7,822 nucleotides of DNA, from assembly GCA_944372565.1 (NCBI GenBank), contig CALVZR010000100.1:1-7822 (forward strand), read 5' to 3'. The notes under the pieces were generated by a model. The model was not told the origin of the DNA. It did not search any database and worked only from the letters and a program-made list of their open reading frames with translations. The position numbers and the translations under genes were made by a program. Source of the stretch: an uncultured Clostridia bacterium (GTDB taxonomy: Bacteria > Bacillota > Clostridia > Christensenellales > Borkfalkiaceae). Every line of letters starts with the position of its first letter. Position 1 is the stretch's first letter. Of this stretch, positions 1 through 5,088 are shown piece by piece.

Positions 1-764
1 ATGACCGAGGGGGGCAGATCCTTTTTCACGCCCGAAAATTTATACTGCGTGAGGATGAGATTGTTGTTATAAAGAATATCCCGCGTTTCGTCCGCCTTTA
101 TGTAAACGCTTTCGTTTTCCCGAAGGAGGGTGACGGGAAAGAGCGCGAGGGGCGCGCGGATATTGAAATCCTCCCCCGCCATCTTGCCCGAAAGATAGGG
201 CCAGCCGACGTACAGATCGTTCTGCCCGCTCTCGCGCATATCCTTGGTAACCTCCCGCATGAGCGTGAGCAGTTTTTTGAACTTGTTGATCTTCACATAG
301 GAATCGTTTGCGAAATCCACTTCGCTCAGTTTGAATCCCTTGCCCGTCGGCTTTCCCGTGAGATATTCCAGAAGGGGCTGCATCTGTTTCCCGTGCAGAT
401 CGTAGGCGTATTTTTCGTAAATTTTGCCCATATAGAGCAGGCGGTTGCGCTTGTTGATGTTCACCAGCCTGTTTTCCAGATTTTTCAGGGTTTTGCGCAC
501 GTCGTCCGTAATTTTGGCGTTCGCGGCGTTTTCCTTATGGAATTTTTCCAGCGGCTCCATAAAATACGCCCCGTATTTTTCCACGAACGTCTTGCCGATG
601 CCGGGGATGCACTGCAGATCTTCCCCCCGCGTGGGCGCGGCGGCGACGATGCGTTTAAGCGTGTCGTCCGAGCAGATCGTAGGCGCTTTTTCGGCGGAAA
701 CAAATTTCTTTTTGAGCGAATTCCTCACCTTCACCAATTCTTCGTAGAGTTCCTGTTTCGTCAT
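1..764 (-). CDS. HRDC + DUF4011 helicase-like protein, N-terminal part (3' end outside window)
   Basis: The first 254 residues of a longer protein are present; the frame is open to the left edge, so the ATPase part is not visible. Residues about 3-76 look like an HRDC domain, a small helical nucleic-acid-binding module of RecQ-type helicases and RNase D; the signature is the helix-hairpin stretch with CIPGIGKTFVEKYG at about 52-65. Residues from about 93 match the start of DUF4011: LENRLVNINKRNRLL at 96-110, then RAPLALFPVTLL at 203-214. DUF4011 usually precedes a superfamily 1 helicase core in large bacterial proteins, so a DNA or RNA translocase is inferred. The start at 764 has GAGGAAA about 11 bases upstream and a sigma-A promoter 28 bases further up. 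Some relatives with this domain sit in defence islands, but no defence neighbour is visible here. Confidence 0.85.
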   Translation of the reverse strand, partial: MTKQELYEELVKVRNSLKKKFVSAEKAPTICSDDTLKRIVAAAPTRGEDLQCIPGIGKTFVEKYGAYFMEPLEKFHKENAANAKITDDVRKTLKNLENRLVNINKRNRLLYMGKIYEKYAYDLHGKQMQPLLEYLTGKPTGKGFKLSEVDFANDSYVKINKFKKLLTLMREVTKDMRESGQNDLYVGWPYLSGKMAGEDFNIRAPLALFPVTLLRENESVYIKADETRDILYNNNLILTQYKFSGVKKDLPPSV

Positions 765-791
765 CTTCTCGCTTTCCTCACTTCTTTTTTT

Positions 792-820
792 ATTCTAACA
801 CAACGGGAGGGAAAAATCAA
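792..820 (-). promoter_or_regulatory. sigma-A promoter of the HRDC/DUF4011 gene
   Basis: On the minus strand, TTGATT (815-820) and TAGAAT (792-797) are separated by exactly 17 bases. The -10 is preceded by TGT, giving an extended -10 element. Transcription would start near 785, leaving a leader of about 20 bases that contains the Shine-Dalgarno site. Confidence 0.75.
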
Positions 821-863
821 ACGTATGGCGGAAGGCTGCCGCGATATTTTTACGCGCTTTTAT

Positions 864-893
864 TTGACTTTTCTCCCCGCTTTCTGCTATATT
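864..893 (+). promoter_or_regulatory. sigma-A promoter of the DUF1835-like gene
   Basis: TTGACT (864-869) and TATATT (888-893) lie 18 bases apart. The predicted start point is about 899-901, which coincides with the ATG at 900. This rules out the start codons further upstream (for example at 825) for transcripts from this promoter. Confidence 0.7.
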
Positions 894-899
894 GCTTGT

Positions 900-1598
900 A
901 TGTGCATACCAAAAAAGATGCCCGCTCTGGCGCGGAGCGAATGCGGGAAAACGTGCGCGCACGTTTTCCCGGGAAGCGCGCTGCTCGAACGGGCAAAACG
1001 GGAAAAATGGTTTGAAAACGAAAACCGCCTCTATCCTTTCAACGAGGCGATGTGCGTAGGAAAAGCGGAAGAAAAGATCTTTTCCGAAGCCTTCGTCGCG
1101 GCGAGGGCGCGCGGTCTGAAAACGACCGCGGAAGAATACGCGCGCACCGTGCTCTCTCCGCTCGGCGGCGTTCTCGGCGAGCCCGCGCTCGCGCTGTGGT
1201 TCGGCTCGGATATGTTCTGCCAGATCAACTTCATTACGTTTCTTGCCTGGCTCGAACAGAGCGGCTATGCGGGAAAGGTGTATTTCTGCAGGCTCGAAGA
1301 GGATAAAGACGACGTTGCCGAGGCCTTCCTCCCCGTTTGCCTGCGCGGCTGCGATGAGATTTACCGCGACGTGCTGCTCCTTAAAAAAACGCCCCGCCTG
1401 CCGCTCCTCCCCGTAACCGAACGCGGCGTAAAGCTTTATCTCGGCTATCGCAAAAAAGACAGCCCGATCCGCCGCGCGATCCGCGCGCACCTCGGCGAAA
1501 AGGATCTCCTTTCCCGCCTGCTCTCCTCTTTCCCCGAATACGGGCTGGGCGATACCCAGTATCTCGACCTGATCGAAGAAGAAACCTCCCGCCGTTGA
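900..1598 (+). CDS. DUF1835-like protein of unknown function
   Basis: A 232-residue cytoplasmic protein if it starts at 900, or 226 if it starts at the ATG at 918; neither has a Shine-Dalgarno site. The frame is open far upstream, but that part is antisense to the HRDC gene and lies above the promoter, so I excluded it. The recognisable domain begins at HVFPGS (21-26) and continues with LYPFNEAMCVG (44-54) and ALALWFGSDMFCQINFITFLAWLEQ (from 96). A conserved C-terminal tail YGLGDTQYLDLIEE is at 214-227. The pattern (short N-terminal strand, helix, the acidic WFGxDxFCQ strand-loop) is what I know from DUF1835 proteins of Bacillota, whose function is unknown. No membrane segment or signal peptide is visible. 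The stop codon lies in the loop of the terminator hairpin. Family assignment is from memory of the motif, hence moderate. Confidence 0.72.
   Translation: MCIPKKMPALARSECGKTCAHVFPGSALLERAKREKWFENENRLYPFNEAMCVGKAEEKIFSEAFVAARARGLKTTAEEYARTVLSPLGGVLGEPALALWFGSDMFCQINFITFLAWLEQSGYAGKVYFCRLEEDKDDVAEAFLPVCLRGCDEIYRDVLLLKKTPRLPLLPVTERGVKLYLGYRKKDSPIRRAIRAHLGEKDLLSRLLSSFPEYGLGDTQYLDLIEEETSRR
944..971. repeat. perfect 28-bp palindrome in the 5' coding region
   Basis: The half-site CGGGAAAACGTGCG (944-957) is followed without spacer by its exact reverse complement (958-971). It covers codons 15-24 of the DUF1835-like gene, about 44-71 bases after the predicted transcription start. In RNA it would fold into a 12-bp stem with a 4-base loop; as DNA it could bind a dimeric regulator. 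There is no U-tract, so it is not an intrinsic terminator. Confidence 0.8.
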
Positions 1599-1625
1599 CT
1601 GCGGGAGGTTTCCTTTTTTGTTTTT
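1581..1625. terminator. intrinsic terminator, likely shared by convergent genes
   Basis: Twelve-base arms GAAACCTCCCGC (1581-1592) and GCGGGAGGTTTC (1601-1612) enclose an 8-base loop that contains the TGA of the plus-strand gene. A T-tract, CTTTTTTGTTTTT, follows at 1613-1625. On the minus strand the same hairpin is followed by a T/C-rich run (TTCTTCTTC), so it may also end the coat operon, whose stop codon is at 1625-1627. Confidence 0.88.
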
Positions 1626-1912
1626 CAGCTTAATTGTTTGAGCATTTCCGAAAACGTCTGTTTGGTTTCGTCCGTCGCCTGTTTGGGGGCGGGTTTGGTT
1701 TCGTAAAGCCCCTGCTTGCTCATGGCGGTGAACACCGCGAACTGATCGGCCACCGCGCCTTCCATATTGCTCTTCACCGTGCTGCGGAAACTCCTGCCCG
1801 CGCCTTCGGTGATGGCCTCCGCGTAGATCTTTACGAGTTCCTTTTCCGCCATCAGGATGTCGGTGAGGCTGTCCTTTTCGTTGAGCGTGATCTTGGATTT
1901 ATAATTGTCCAT
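1625..1912 (-). CDS. CotF-family spore coat protein
   Basis: A 95-residue protein matching the Coat F domain of spore-forming Bacillota. Residues about 9-72 form the domain: two long helices around LNEKDSLTDILMAEKELVKIYAEA and a second with DQFAVFTAMSKQGLYETKP (56-74). The family is expressed late in sporulation and assembled on the spore surface; its biochemical role is unknown, though the helix pair resembles half of a ferritin-like bundle. The C-terminal 20 residues are polar and probably flexible. The gene begins 13 bases after the stop of the 60-aa gene, with a strong GAGGAGGGA ribosome site in the gap, so the two are cotranscribed. Bacillus subtilis CotF is a single longer chain that is cleaved into two pieces; here the pieces seem to be separate genes. 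Confidence 0.85.
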   Translation of the reverse strand: MDNYKSKITLNEKDSLTDILMAEKELVKIYAEAITEGAGRSFRSTVKSNMEGAVADQFAVFTAMSKQGLYETKPAPKQATDETKQTFSEMLKQLS

Positions 1913-1925
1913 TTTTTCTCCCTCC

Positions 1926-2108
1926 TCAAAGCAGATTCAGCAGTGCGGAAAAGCGTTTTTCGTGGTTATCCGCCAGCTTTTCCATGGTTTCCGCCAGGTT
2001 CTTGTCGGTAAGCGTTCTCGAATACAGGCGCGCTTTTTTGCACGCCTGCCCTTCGTAGGTGAGCAAGTCCGAAATGAAACTCGCTTCTTTCTGCGTCAAA
2101 TTGCTCAT
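1926..2108 (-). CDS. short coat-type helical protein (ferritin-like hairpin), first gene of the coat operon
   Basis: A 60-residue protein predicted to be two amphipathic helices: LTQKEASFISDLLTYEGQACKKARLYS (from 4) and a second helix about 33-60 with EKLADNHEKRFSALLNLL. Small proteins starting with this TQKE...L..L...E motif and ending in a helix with HxxRxxxLL commonly precede CotF-domain genes in clostridia, and I read it as the N-terminal partner of the coat pair. The start is supported by AAAGGAG seven bases upstream. The upstream region (2115-2175) contains GTATAA and CATTAGA elements loosely like a forespore-type (sigma-F/G) promoter, but the spacing is about 20 and I do not call it. 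No housekeeping promoter is obvious, which fits sporulation-specific expression. Confidence 0.78.
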   Translation of the reverse strand: MSNLTQKEASFISDLLTYEGQACKKARLYSRTLTDKNLAETMEKLADNHEKRFSALLNLL

Positions 2109-2181
2109 TTTCTTTCTCTCCTTTTCGGTTGATACTCTAATGCTTGCCCGCCGCAGAATTTTTATACGCCTTTCCCGAAAG

Positions 2182-2208
2182 AAAAACGCGCCGATTTTTG
2201 ACGGCGCG
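2182..2208 (-). terminator. intrinsic terminator of the NahK-like gene
   Basis: On the minus strand, arms CGCGCCG (2202-2208) and CGGCGCG (2187-2193) enclose an 8-base loop and are followed by TTTTT (2186-2182), C, then more T. It lies 13 bases after the kinase stop codon and separates the kinase from the coat operon on the same strand. Confidence 0.85.
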
Positions 2209-2220
2209 GCAGATATTTTT

Positions 2221-3318
2221 TTAATTTCTTTCTATAATGGCGTTCATTTCGGAAAGTTTTTTCTCCATTTCCTCGATCAGGCGGAACTGCGTGCGGCAGC
2301 GATCTACGTTCTGCCCCGCCCTGTGCGTGCGGAAATACACGTCGCCGTCCAGATAGTCCGCAAGGAAACGCATGCCGCATTCGTACGTCATTAAAATGGC
2401 GCCGAACGCGAGATTTTCCTTTTCCGCGGGCGTAACGCTCTTCCCCAGCGCGCCGAGATAGCCCTTGGCGTACGTTTCGAACAGGCCGATATCGAAATGC
2501 ACTTTATCGAGGTCCGGCTCGTCCTCCGCGCCCGTGTTGCAGCCGAAACGGATACTGTCGCCGAAATCGTAGCAGATGCTGCCCGGCATGATGGTATCCA
2601 GATCGATCACCGCCACGTATTTGCCCGTTTTGGCATCCAGCATCACGTTGTTGAGCTTGGTATCGTTATGGGTAACTTTGGTGGGCATCTTCCCGCTCGC
2701 CAGCAGGCTGACGATTTTCCCGCAATACTCTTTCCGCGCGAGCACGAAGTCGATTTCCTTCTTCACGTCCTTTGCCCTGCCGAATTTATCGGCGGCGAGA
2801 GAACGCTCGAAATCCCCCATACGCTTCACCGTATCGTGAAAGCCGGGAAGCACTTCGTAGAGCTGCGTTGCGTCGAACTGCGCGAGCAGGTTGGCGAAAT
2901 CCCCGAACGCCACCGCGCTCTGATAAAAATGTTCGGGCTTTTCCACCGTCTGGTAGGCGATGGCGTCCGTGATGAATTTATACACGCGGAAACAGCCGCC
3001 GCTCTCCTCGTCGCGGATATAGGGCGCGCCGTCCTTCGCATATACGAGCGAAAGGCTCTCCCTGTCCGGATTGCCGCCGCGCTCTTTGATCTTTTCGCGG
3101 CTGAACTCCGTAACCAGGCGGATGTTGTTCATCAGCTTGTCCGGCTCTTTGAACAGATTGGTGTTGATGCGCTGCAAAATATATTTCACTTCCGCGCCAC
3201 GATCGTTCACCACGGCGAGATAAGTTTCGTTGATGTGCCCTTCGCCGTAGCGCTCGCAGGAAACGAGTTCTCCTTCCAGCGCGAACCGCCCGACGATCTT
3301 TTTGAAATCGTATGCCAT
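2221..3318 (-). CDS. nahK: NahK-like N-acetylhexosamine 1-kinase (APH-fold phosphotransferase)
   Basis: A 365-residue cytoplasmic kinase. NahK of Bifidobacterium phosphorylates GlcNAc/GalNAc at the anomeric carbon with ATP, feeding amino-sugar salvage from host glycans. The resemblance runs the full length: FALEGELVSCERYGEGHINETYL (from 12), YILQRINT (46-53), RVYKFI (111-116), AFGDFANLLAQFDATQL (from 137), the catalytic loop VTHNDTKLNN (215-224, Asp219 the likely base), the metal-binding VIDLDTIMPG (237-246), DFGDSIRFG (251-259) and ECGMRFLADYLDGDVYF (313-329). Length agrees with the family (about 360). The start at 3318 has AAGGAAGG nine bases upstream; a start at 3378 would lie inside the -35 box and is excluded. 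The gene stands alone, without lacto-N-biose phosphorylase, GalT or GalE beside it in this window, so exact sugar preference is inferred. Confidence 0.88.
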   Translation of the reverse strand: MAYDFKKIVGRFALEGELVSCERYGEGHINETYLAVVNDRGAEVKYILQRINTNLFKEPDKLMNNIRLVTEFSREKIKERGGNPDRESLSLVYAKDGAPYIRDEESGGCFRVYKFITDAIAYQTVEKPEHFYQSAVAFGDFANLLAQFDATQLYEVLPGFHDTVKRMGDFERSLAADKFGRAKDVKKEIDFVLARKEYCGKIVSLLASGKMPTKVTHNDTKLNNVMLDAKTGKYVAVIDLDTIMPGSICYDFGDSIRFGCNTGAEDEPDLDKVHFDIGLFETYAKGYLGALGKSVTPAEKENLAFGAILMTYECGMRFLADYLDGDVYFRTHRAGQNVDRCRTQFRLIEEMEKKLSEMNAIIERN

Positions 3319-3349
3319 AAATTTTTCCCTTCCTTTGTCCTTTTCGGAT

Positions 3350-3378
3350 ATTTTACCATATCGCCGCCGCGTTTTCAA
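3350..3378 (-). promoter_or_regulatory. sigma-A promoter of the NahK-like gene
   Basis: TTGAAA (3373-3378) and TAAAAT (3350-3355) on the minus strand are separated by 17 bases, with TATGG directly before the -10 (an extended -10 TG). Transcription should start near 3343, giving a leader of about 25 bases. Confidence 0.78.
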
Positions 3379-3379
3379 G

Positions 3380-3420
3380 AAAAAAAACGCCGCGGCGAAA
3401 AAAATTTTTCCGCCGCGGCG
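3380..3420 (-). terminator. strong intrinsic terminator directly upstream of the kinase promoter
   Basis: Two copies of CGCCGCGGCG (3388-3397 and 3411-3420) pair as a 10-bp GC stem across a 13-base A/T loop, followed on the minus strand by eight T (3387-3380). It ends one base from the kinase -35 box, so it would insulate that promoter from transcription coming from the right. No gene that it obviously serves lies between it and the terminator at 3601-3628. Confidence 0.75.
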
Positions 3421-3600
3421 CGAAAGGTTTCTTTTGCTAAAAAAAGCGGCTTTTTTTACCCGTTTTGTTCCGTTGTTCCGAAATAAAGAACGCGCATTTC
3501 TCAGCCGCGCCGCCGAAACGCGCTTACGAAACGAAAAAACGAAAAGCGCTTGCCGAGCTCACGCGGCGTTTTGTTTTTCCGCCGTTCCCTCTCCGCCGAT

Positions 3601-3628
3601 AAAAAAAGACGGCTTGCGCCGCCTTTTT
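3601..3628 (-). terminator. intrinsic terminator of the small RNA
   Basis: On the minus strand GGCGGC (3623-3618), a GCAA tetraloop (3617-3614) and GCCGTC (3613-3608, one G-U pair) form a compact stem, extended by A-U pairs, and run into seven T (3607-3601). Confidence 0.85.
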
Positions 3629-3641
3629 CTCCATTAGAGGT

Positions 3642-3717
3642 CGCCTTTATGGTGGGCAGCGGTACGCCCTAACATCTTGCTTCCGCCTTTATGATGGGTT
3701 GCGGTACACCCTAACAT
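3642..3717 (-). repeat. tandem 34-base hairpin units inside the small RNA
   Basis: Units at 3642-3675 and 3684-3717 repeat with a 42-base period. They differ at only four positions; two of these are the two partners of one stem base pair, one is in the loop and one in the bulge. The conserved core of each on the minus strand is ATGTTAGGG, then GTACCGC, then CATAAAGGCG. Confidence 0.88.
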
Positions 3718-3734
3718 TTTCTAATGGTATTTTT

Positions 3735-3763
3735 ATTGTAAACAAAACAGGGGGTTTTGTCAA
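3735..3763 (-). promoter_or_regulatory. near-consensus sigma-A promoter of the small RNA
   Basis: TTGACA (3758-3763) and TACAAT (3735-3740) are separated by exactly 17 bases on the minus strand. This is one of the two strongest promoters in the window. The spacer and part of the -35 hold a perfect dyad, ACAAAAC (3742-3748), 5 bases, GTTTTGT (3754-3760), which could be an operator. Confidence 0.88.
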
Positions 3764-3811
3764 TCCCTTTCCGCCGTTTCCGATAACTTTTTCTTTGCGT
3801 TATTTCGGTCT

Positions 3812-3845
3812 GCCGCAAAATTTACACGCGGAACCGTTTTGCGGC
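3812..3845 (-). other. 3' hairpin after the membrane-protein gene
   Basis: Arms GCCGCAAAA (3837-3845 on the minus strand) and TTTTGCGGC (3812-3820) form a 9-bp stem with a 16-base loop directly after the stop codon. No U-tract follows, so it is more likely a 3'-end stabilising hairpin or weak terminator than a classical one. Confidence 0.5.
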
Positions 3846-4907
3846 TCAGTAAACTTTTTCTTCTTCCCGTTCTTCGGCGTCCTCTTCCCTCTCCTCCGAT
3901 TCGGGCGTTTCCGCAAGCGTTTCATTCTTCTCAGCCTGCTCTTGCGGAATTTCTTCCTCTTCTTCCGCAAGATCGTCCTGCGCTCCGAGGTCCGGCTCGC
4001 TTTCCCCTTCCGTTTCCTCCGCCGCAGCCGTTTCGCTTTCCGCCTCTTCCGATACGGCGGGCGCTTGCTCTTCGCAGGACTGTTCTATAACTTCCTCTTC
4101 GTTTGCCTGCGGCGCGTCCGCTTCGGGCGCGGCTGTTTCCGCAGAACGGCAGACCGGGGCTTTCGGGGCGCGTTCCGCCTCCGCGACCGACTCCTCGGTG
4201 TAGAGCGAGGCGAGATATTCCGCCCGCGCGCGATCCTCTTCGGCGGCGTTCACCGCCTGCTCGTTCGCTCTGCCGAGCAATACAACCTTTATTTTATCCT
4301 TGAAAGCGGAGGGCTTTCCCTCTTCCTTCGCCGCTTTCATTCCCTGCAAAAATTCGTAGTTTTTCCGGAGTTTTTCCGCCTTTTTGGCGGCTTTTTCGGC
4401 GGCGCGCCGGCGCGCGGCGTATTTTTTATACCCCGTTTTGAGCGATTTTTCAAAATCCGCCGCCCGCTGTACGAATAAATTGCCCGAACTATCTATCACG
4501 TAAATTTTCACGCGGCGGAACCTGCCTCCGCCGAGATCGGCGAATATCGGCTTTTCCAGTTCCTCCGGTTCGAGCGAAAGTTTGACGGGCATACGCGGCG
4601 TAACCACGATGGAACGCTCCCCCGTTTCCTCCCGCAGCCGTTTGGTAAAATCGAAATGTTTCAGCCCCGAAACCACGCCGAGCGCGCTCACGCAGGCGTC
4701 GTTTACGGAGCGGTTGCTCACGATCACGGTATAAGAGCGCTTTCCCGTTTCCGCGTCCACTTCCTCGAACCCGTTCGTTGCGAATTTGCTGCCCGCAACG
4801 CTCTTTTTCAGCCGTATCTGCCCCACGATGACGATCACGGCGAGCACGATGACCGCCGCAAAGCCGATGAGCGAGATCAGCCCGATGTATCCGTTGAGAG
4901 ATTCCAT
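3846..4907 (-). CDS. membrane-anchored protein with charged helix and acidic tail, function unknown
   Basis: I do not recognise this 353-residue protein. Residues about 8-29 form one transmembrane segment without a signal-peptidase site, followed by RLKKS, so the bulk should face the cytoplasm by the positive-inside rule. Residues about 40-145 look like a compact beta-rich domain (KRSYTVIVSNRSVNDACVSA at 56-75, RSIVVTPRMPVKLSL at 98-112, VKIYVIDSSGNLFV at 133-146). Residues about 150-197 are a Lys/Arg/Ala-rich, probably coiled-coil helix. From about 220 to the end the chain is Glu/Ala-rich, very acidic and low in complexity. A Lys-rich helix next to a Glu-rich tail suggests intramolecular or partner binding; this is inference. 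The ATG at 4907 is chosen because AGAGG lies 8 bases upstream; a GTG at 4916 would overlap the ribosome site. A full consensus promoter suggests high expression. Confidence 0.8.
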   Translation of the reverse strand: MESLNGYIGLISLIGFAAVIVLAVIVIVGQIRLKKSVAGSKFATNGFEEVDAETGKRSYTVIVSNRSVNDACVSALGVVSGLKHFDFTKRLREETGERSIVVTPRMPVKLSLEPEELEKPIFADLGGGRFRRVKIYVIDSSGNLFVQRAADFEKSLKTGYKKYAARRRAAEKAAKKAEKLRKNYEFLQGMKAAKEEGKPSAFKDKIKVVLLGRANEQAVNAAEEDRARAEYLASLYTEESVAEAERAPKAPVCRSAETAAPEADAPQANEEEVIEQSCEEQAPAVSEEAESETAAAEETEGESEPDLGAQDDLAEEEEEIPQEQAEKNETLAETPESEEREEDAEEREEEKVY

Positions 4908-4924
4908 AGTCCTCACCTCTTTTG

Positions 4925-4950
4925 CCGCGCGGCAGATTTTCCCCGCGCGG
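4925..4950 (-). promoter_or_regulatory. GC-rich hairpin in the leader of the membrane-protein mRNA
   Basis: CCGCGCGG occurs at 4943-4950 and 4925-4932 and pairs as an 8-bp stem with a 10-base loop, starting just after the predicted transcription start and ending a few bases before the Shine-Dalgarno (4911-4920). It could stabilise the 5' end or limit ribosome access. Confidence 0.55.
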
Positions 4951-4960
4951 AGTTTGTTTT

Positions 4961-4989
4961 ATTATACCGCGCCCGCGCGCGTTTGTCAA
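4961..4989 (-). promoter_or_regulatory. consensus sigma-A promoter of the membrane-protein gene
   Basis: TTGACA (4984-4989), 17 bases, TATAAT (4961-4966) on the minus strand is a perfect match to the sigma-A consensus. Expected transcription start is about 4954. Confidence 0.92.
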
Positions 4990-5023
4990 CCCCGCAAGGC
5001 GTTTTTCGGTACAAGCCGGAAAG

Positions 5024-5051
5024 ACTATTCCGCCGCCCCGCGGCATATATT
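5024..5051 (+). promoter_or_regulatory. candidate sigma-E promoter of sigK
   Basis: ACTATT (5024-5029), 14 bases, CATATATT (5044-5051) resembles the sigma-E pattern (about [A/C]ATATT, 14-15 bases, CATACAAT). In Bacillus, sigK is transcribed by sigma-E RNA polymerase with SpoIIID, so the position is biologically sensible. GTACAAGC at 5009-5016 is a loose SpoIIID-like match only. Confidence 0.55.
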
Positions 5052-5088
5052 GAAAGCAAAGCGGAATTTCCGCCGGGCGGTGTAATCT

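Larger units (their letters stand above)
3601..3728 (-). ncRNA. free-standing structured small RNA with two tandem hairpin units, class unassigned
   Basis: The transcript would start near 3728, seven bases after a consensus promoter, and end in a terminator at 3601, giving about 128 nt. Its first eight bases, CCATTAGA (3727-3720), pair perfectly with TCTAATGG (3638-3631), closing the whole structure. Inside are two 34-base units that agree at 30 positions (3684-3717 and 3642-3675), with an 8-base linker. Each unit folds as UUA + GGGY, the octaloop GUACCGCW, RCCC, a 4-base bulge AYCA and UAA. The fourth pair of the GGGY/RCCC stem is U-A in one unit and C-G in the other, a compensatory change supporting RNA structure. 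There is no credible reading frame with a ribosome site. It does not look like 6S, SRP, tmRNA, RNase P or a riboswitch I know. Function unknown; protein sponge or antisense roles are guesses. Confidence 0.75.

Noticed and set aside
393..899. In-frame plus-strand extension of the DUF1835-like gene by 169 codons
   Set aside because: It is antisense to the HRDC/DUF4011 gene, lies upstream of the promoter at 864-893 and has no domain-like sequence.
3439..3457. A7-GC-G-GC-T7 inverted repeat as a terminator
   Set aside because: The stem is almost all A-T with a minimal loop and no gene ends next to it.
2497..3486. Plus-strand open frame of 329 codons over the kinase gene
   Set aside because: It mirrors the NahK-like gene; the peptide is His/Arg/Phe-rich with no family features, while the minus frame matches NahK over its full length.
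3456..3497. Minus-strand 13-codon reading frame that could be a leader peptide
   Set aside because: No ribosome site or promoter, and the terminator at 3380-3420 separates it from the kinase.
3642..3717. Two direct repeats as a minimal CRISPR array
   Set aside because: The spacing is only 8 bases, the units contain a covarying hairpin inside a larger closed structure, and there are no cas genes.
3601..3728. The structured RNA as a riboswitch for the downstream kinase
   Set aside because: It ends in its own terminator, lies about 280 bases from the kinase, and the kinase has a separate promoter behind a second terminator.
3699..4478. Plus-strand open frame of 259 codons
   Set aside because: It is the complement of the Glu-rich tail of the membrane protein, giving a Phe/Arg-rich artefact, and it overlaps the small-RNA promoter.
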